From Salibaculum griseiflavum (lineage in GTDB: Bacteria > Pseudomonadota > Alphaproteobacteria > Rhodobacterales > Rhodobacteraceae), in NCBI RefSeq assembly GCF_003129565.1, contig NZ_QETF01000005.1, positions 124,001 to 188,000 on the forward strand: a stretch of 64,000 nucleotides of DNA, written 5' to 3'. Below, piece by piece: positions 62,392 to 64,000 of this stretch (position 1 is its first letter; every line of letters starts with the position of its first letter). A program made the position numbers and the translations under genes. The notes under the pieces are model-generated. The model was not told the DNA's origin, ran no database searches, and was given only the letters and a program-made list of their open reading frames with translations.

Positions 62392-63489
62392 ATGGCATTT
62401 TATCAATCCATCAAGAATTCGTACCGCTACCCGCGCGGAGATGCGCAACCGGGCCAGTCGGGCTGGATCGCGGACAGGTTGTTGCGCCTGCGCGCCTTGC
62501 TCAATGCCGAGATCGTGTCGCGCCGCGCGCCCAATTCGCTGATCATCGGGTCGTGGAACATCCGGCATTTCGATGGCGGGCGGCCGCGCCTGCCCGAGAG
62601 CTTTCACTACATTGCCGAGATCATCGACCATTTCGACATCTGCGCGTTGCAGGAGGTCAAGTCGGTCGAGTCGATGGAGCAGTTGATGGGGCTTCTGGGC
62701 CCGAACTGGGATTATTTCATCAATGACAGTTCCGGGGCCGGGCGCGGGAACCATGAACGGATGGCCTTCGTCTATAACCGGAACCGGGTGTTCTTTCGCA
62801 ACCTGATCGGTGAGCTGGTGATCGAGAAGGGCGCGCTGCCGGGGGATGAGCAGATCGGGCGCACGCCGTTCTTCGCGTCGTTCCAGGCCGGGTGGTTCCG
62901 GTTCGTCCTGTGTTCGGCGCATATCGTGTTCGAGGAAACCGAGGGCCGCCCCCTGCGCGAGGACGAGATTCGCGTGATCGCGGAGATCCTGAAGGACCGG
63001 GCCAAGGACACGGACGAGGTGCATGTCTTCATCGGCGACATGAATATCGAAGAGCCCGGCGACCCGGGGCACCGGGCCTTGACCTCAAATGGCTTCGAGG
63101 TGCCCGACCTCGGCCCCACCTCTCTGACCGGCACCAAGCATTACGACCAGATCGCCTTCAGCGGGTTGCAGGACAAGACGGAGATGCTGAACCGAGGCGC
63201 GATACACTGGCAAGAGGCCGTGTTCACCGATGCCGAAATGGAGGCCTATCGGGATATCGCAAAGGCGATCCGGCGGCGCCGGAAATCGGGCGAGGGGTTC
63301 TGGGATTTCCATACGTCCATCCAGCGCGCGCTGGCGGCGGGCGAGGACGTGGGCGAGGCCTATTCCGACTGGGAGGGGGAGTATTCCAGTTGGCGCACCC
63401 ATGAGATGTCCGATCACCTGCCGATCTGGATCGAACTGAAGGTGGATTATTCAAACGAATACCTGTTGGGGATCAAGAAACGGGGCTGA
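62392..63489 (+). CDS. Endonuclease/exonuclease/phosphatase (EEP) family protein
   Basis: A 365-residue protein of the EEP superfamily (DNase I/AP endonuclease/phosphatase fold). Motifs in order: LIIGSWNIRHFDGG near residue 55, ALQEVKSVESME near 85 (metal-binding glutamate), LCSAHIVFEE near 180, HVFIGDMNIEEPGDPGH near 220 (GDMN), and MSDHLPIWIEL near 350 (SDH). It begins at ATG 62392 with GAGGG five bases upstream. No signal peptide is seen. Substrate (nucleic acid or phospholipid) unknown. Its stop overlaps the opposite LuxR-type gene by 17 bases. Confidence 0.85.
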   Translation: MAFYQSIKNSYRYPRGDAQPGQSGWIADRLLRLRALLNAEIVSRRAPNSLIIGSWNIRHFDGGRPRLPESFHYIAEIIDHFDICALQEVKSVESMEQLMGLLGPNWDYFINDSSGAGRGNHERMAFVYNRNRVFFRNLIGELVIEKGALPGDEQIGRTPFFASFQAGWFRFVLCSAHIVFEETEGRPLREDEIRVIAEILKDRAKDTDEVHVFIGDMNIEEPGDPGHRALTSNGFEVPDLGPTSLTGTKHYDQIAFSGLQDKTEMLNRGAIHWQEAVFTDAEMEAYRDIAKAIRRRRKSGEGFWDFHTSIQRALAAGEDVGEAYSDWEGEYSSWRTHEMSDHLPIWIELKVDYSNEYLLGIKKRG

Positions 63490-64000
63490 CCCCGGGCCGC
63501 GACGCGGGGGCGGGCGGGTTGTCCGCCCCTGTCTCGGTTGCGACGGGCATGGCCATCAGGTCTTCGATCAGCAGGCTCAGCAACTCGCCCCGGTTCGTGA
63601 CCTCGGCCTTGCGGTAGATCGCGTTGAGGTGGGACTTGACGGTGCCCTCGGCCGAGCCGCGCAGCTCGGCGATTTCCGAGATCGAGAAGCCCTTGACCAT
63701 GAAATGCGCGATGTCGCGTTCCGCAGGCGTCAGGCCCCAGCCCTGGAAGTGCTCCTCGATCACGTCGTGGAAGGCCGATGCGGCGATCGAGACCTGGTGC
63801 TCCAAGTGCGCCGAGCGGCGCAGAAGCGTCAGCAGGTAGCGGGTTTCGATCACCACCGCCGAGATCAGCGCCAGCGCGGCCACCAGTTCGATCGCGAAAT
63901 GCCAGTCGGACAGGGCCGTCAGGCCCAGGGCGACCCCGTCGGCCCCCACATCCCAGAGGAAAAAGCCCGCACACAGAACCTGGGCGGCAATCAGCGCCAT
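63473..64000 (-). CDS. Membrane-anchored LuxR-type HTH regulator (window edge)
   Basis: A 175-residue reading frame, which starts with ATG at the last three bases of the window; the true start may be beyond it. Two hydrophobic segments (IAAQVLCAGFFLWDVGADGVALGL and ELVAALALISAVVIETRYLL) are followed by a linker and a C-terminal LuxR/GerE HTH near residues 90-150 (LTPAERDIAHFMVKGFSISEIAELRGSAEGTVKSHLNAIYRKAEVTNR). No receiver or autoinducer domain is present. A membrane-tethered HTH regulator of this type is common in Rhodobacteraceae; its signal is unknown. Confidence 0.8.
   Translation of the reverse strand: MALIAAQVLCAGFFLWDVGADGVALGLTALSDWHFAIELVAALALISAVVIETRYLLTLLRRSAHLEHQVSIAASAFHDVIEEHFQGWGLTPAERDIAHFMVKGFSISEIAELRGSAEGTVKSHLNAIYRKAEVTNRGELLSLLIEDLMAMPVATETGADNPPAPASRPGVSPVS

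Overview
This window looks like chromosomal DNA of a marine or soil alphaproteobacterium of the Rhodobacteraceae (Rhodobacter/Roseobacter group). The evidence is a uniformly high G+C content, a hybrid isc-suf iron-sulfur operon led by an IscR with only one cysteine, a recA promoter carrying both GTTC-N7-GATC and GAAC-N7-GAAC SOS motifs, a TTAGAA-N3-TTCTAA (Iron-Rhodo-box-like) palindrome, a RirA-like Rrf2 regulator, and many family proteins typical of this clade (IalB, DUF1127, DUF853, DUF882). No prophage, insertion sequence, CRISPR array or replication origin was seen. Nearly everything is housekeeping or conserved metabolism, with a few accessory patches.

Layout. 1-2048: end of an enoyl-CoA hydratase and an acyl-CoA synthetase. 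2301-7432: a tightly overlapping glycan cassette (GT4 glycosyltransferase, sulfotransferase, Wzx-type flippase, second sulfotransferase-like protein, GT2 glycosyltransferase), probably for a sulfated surface glycan. 7530-14189: Rrf2 regulator, recA, alaS, a DUF1330 protein and typA. 14338-18870 (minus strand): SMR and YitT membrane proteins, then two unrelated isocitrate dehydrogenases side by side, each with its own terminator. 19018-28785: a divergent hydrolase pair and the iscR/cysteine desulfurase/sufB/ybjQ-like/membrane protein/sufC/sufD/two membrane proteins/sufS operon. 28804-36759: membrane-anchored spermidine synthase-like protein, tRNA-Arg(CCG), a degraded stretch holding a low-complexity ORF and remnants of CHASE2 and cyclic-nucleotide-binding genes, a P-type ATPase, a CBS/CorC protein and a DUF882 protein. 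37099-41331: L,D-transpeptidase, lpxD, a dedicated acyl carrier protein and a ketoacyl synthase. 41389-48003: IalB protein, two predicted small RNAs, a DUF853 ATPase, a second CorC-like protein, xerD and an envelope-protein pair. 48161-51676: aroK-aroB, ssb, a lytic transglycosylase and a DUF2892 protein. 51756-59493: valine catabolism (acyl-CoA dehydrogenase, 3-hydroxyisobutyryl-CoA hydrolase, mmsB, mmsA) with a Crp/Fnr and a LysR regulator, plus a GCS2-type ligase. 59543-64000: CBS protein, coaD, DUF1127, gap, small proteins, an EEP-family nuclease/phosphatase and a LuxR-type regulator cut by the window edge.

The strongest signals beyond ordinary annotation are: a second Iron-Rhodo-box-like palindrome inside the cysteine desulfurase coding region, written in very rare A/T-rich codons; two minus-strand small-RNA candidates between ialB and the DUF853 gene, one with paired UCCUCCC motifs; the sulfated-glycan cassette; the decayed CHASE2/cNMP pair beside tRNA-Arg; and several well-formed operator-like repeats upstream of the LysR/mmsA pair, the acyl-CoA dehydrogenase operon and the monomeric isocitrate dehydrogenase.

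Calls rest on reading motifs and gene context; no database search or computed folding was available.
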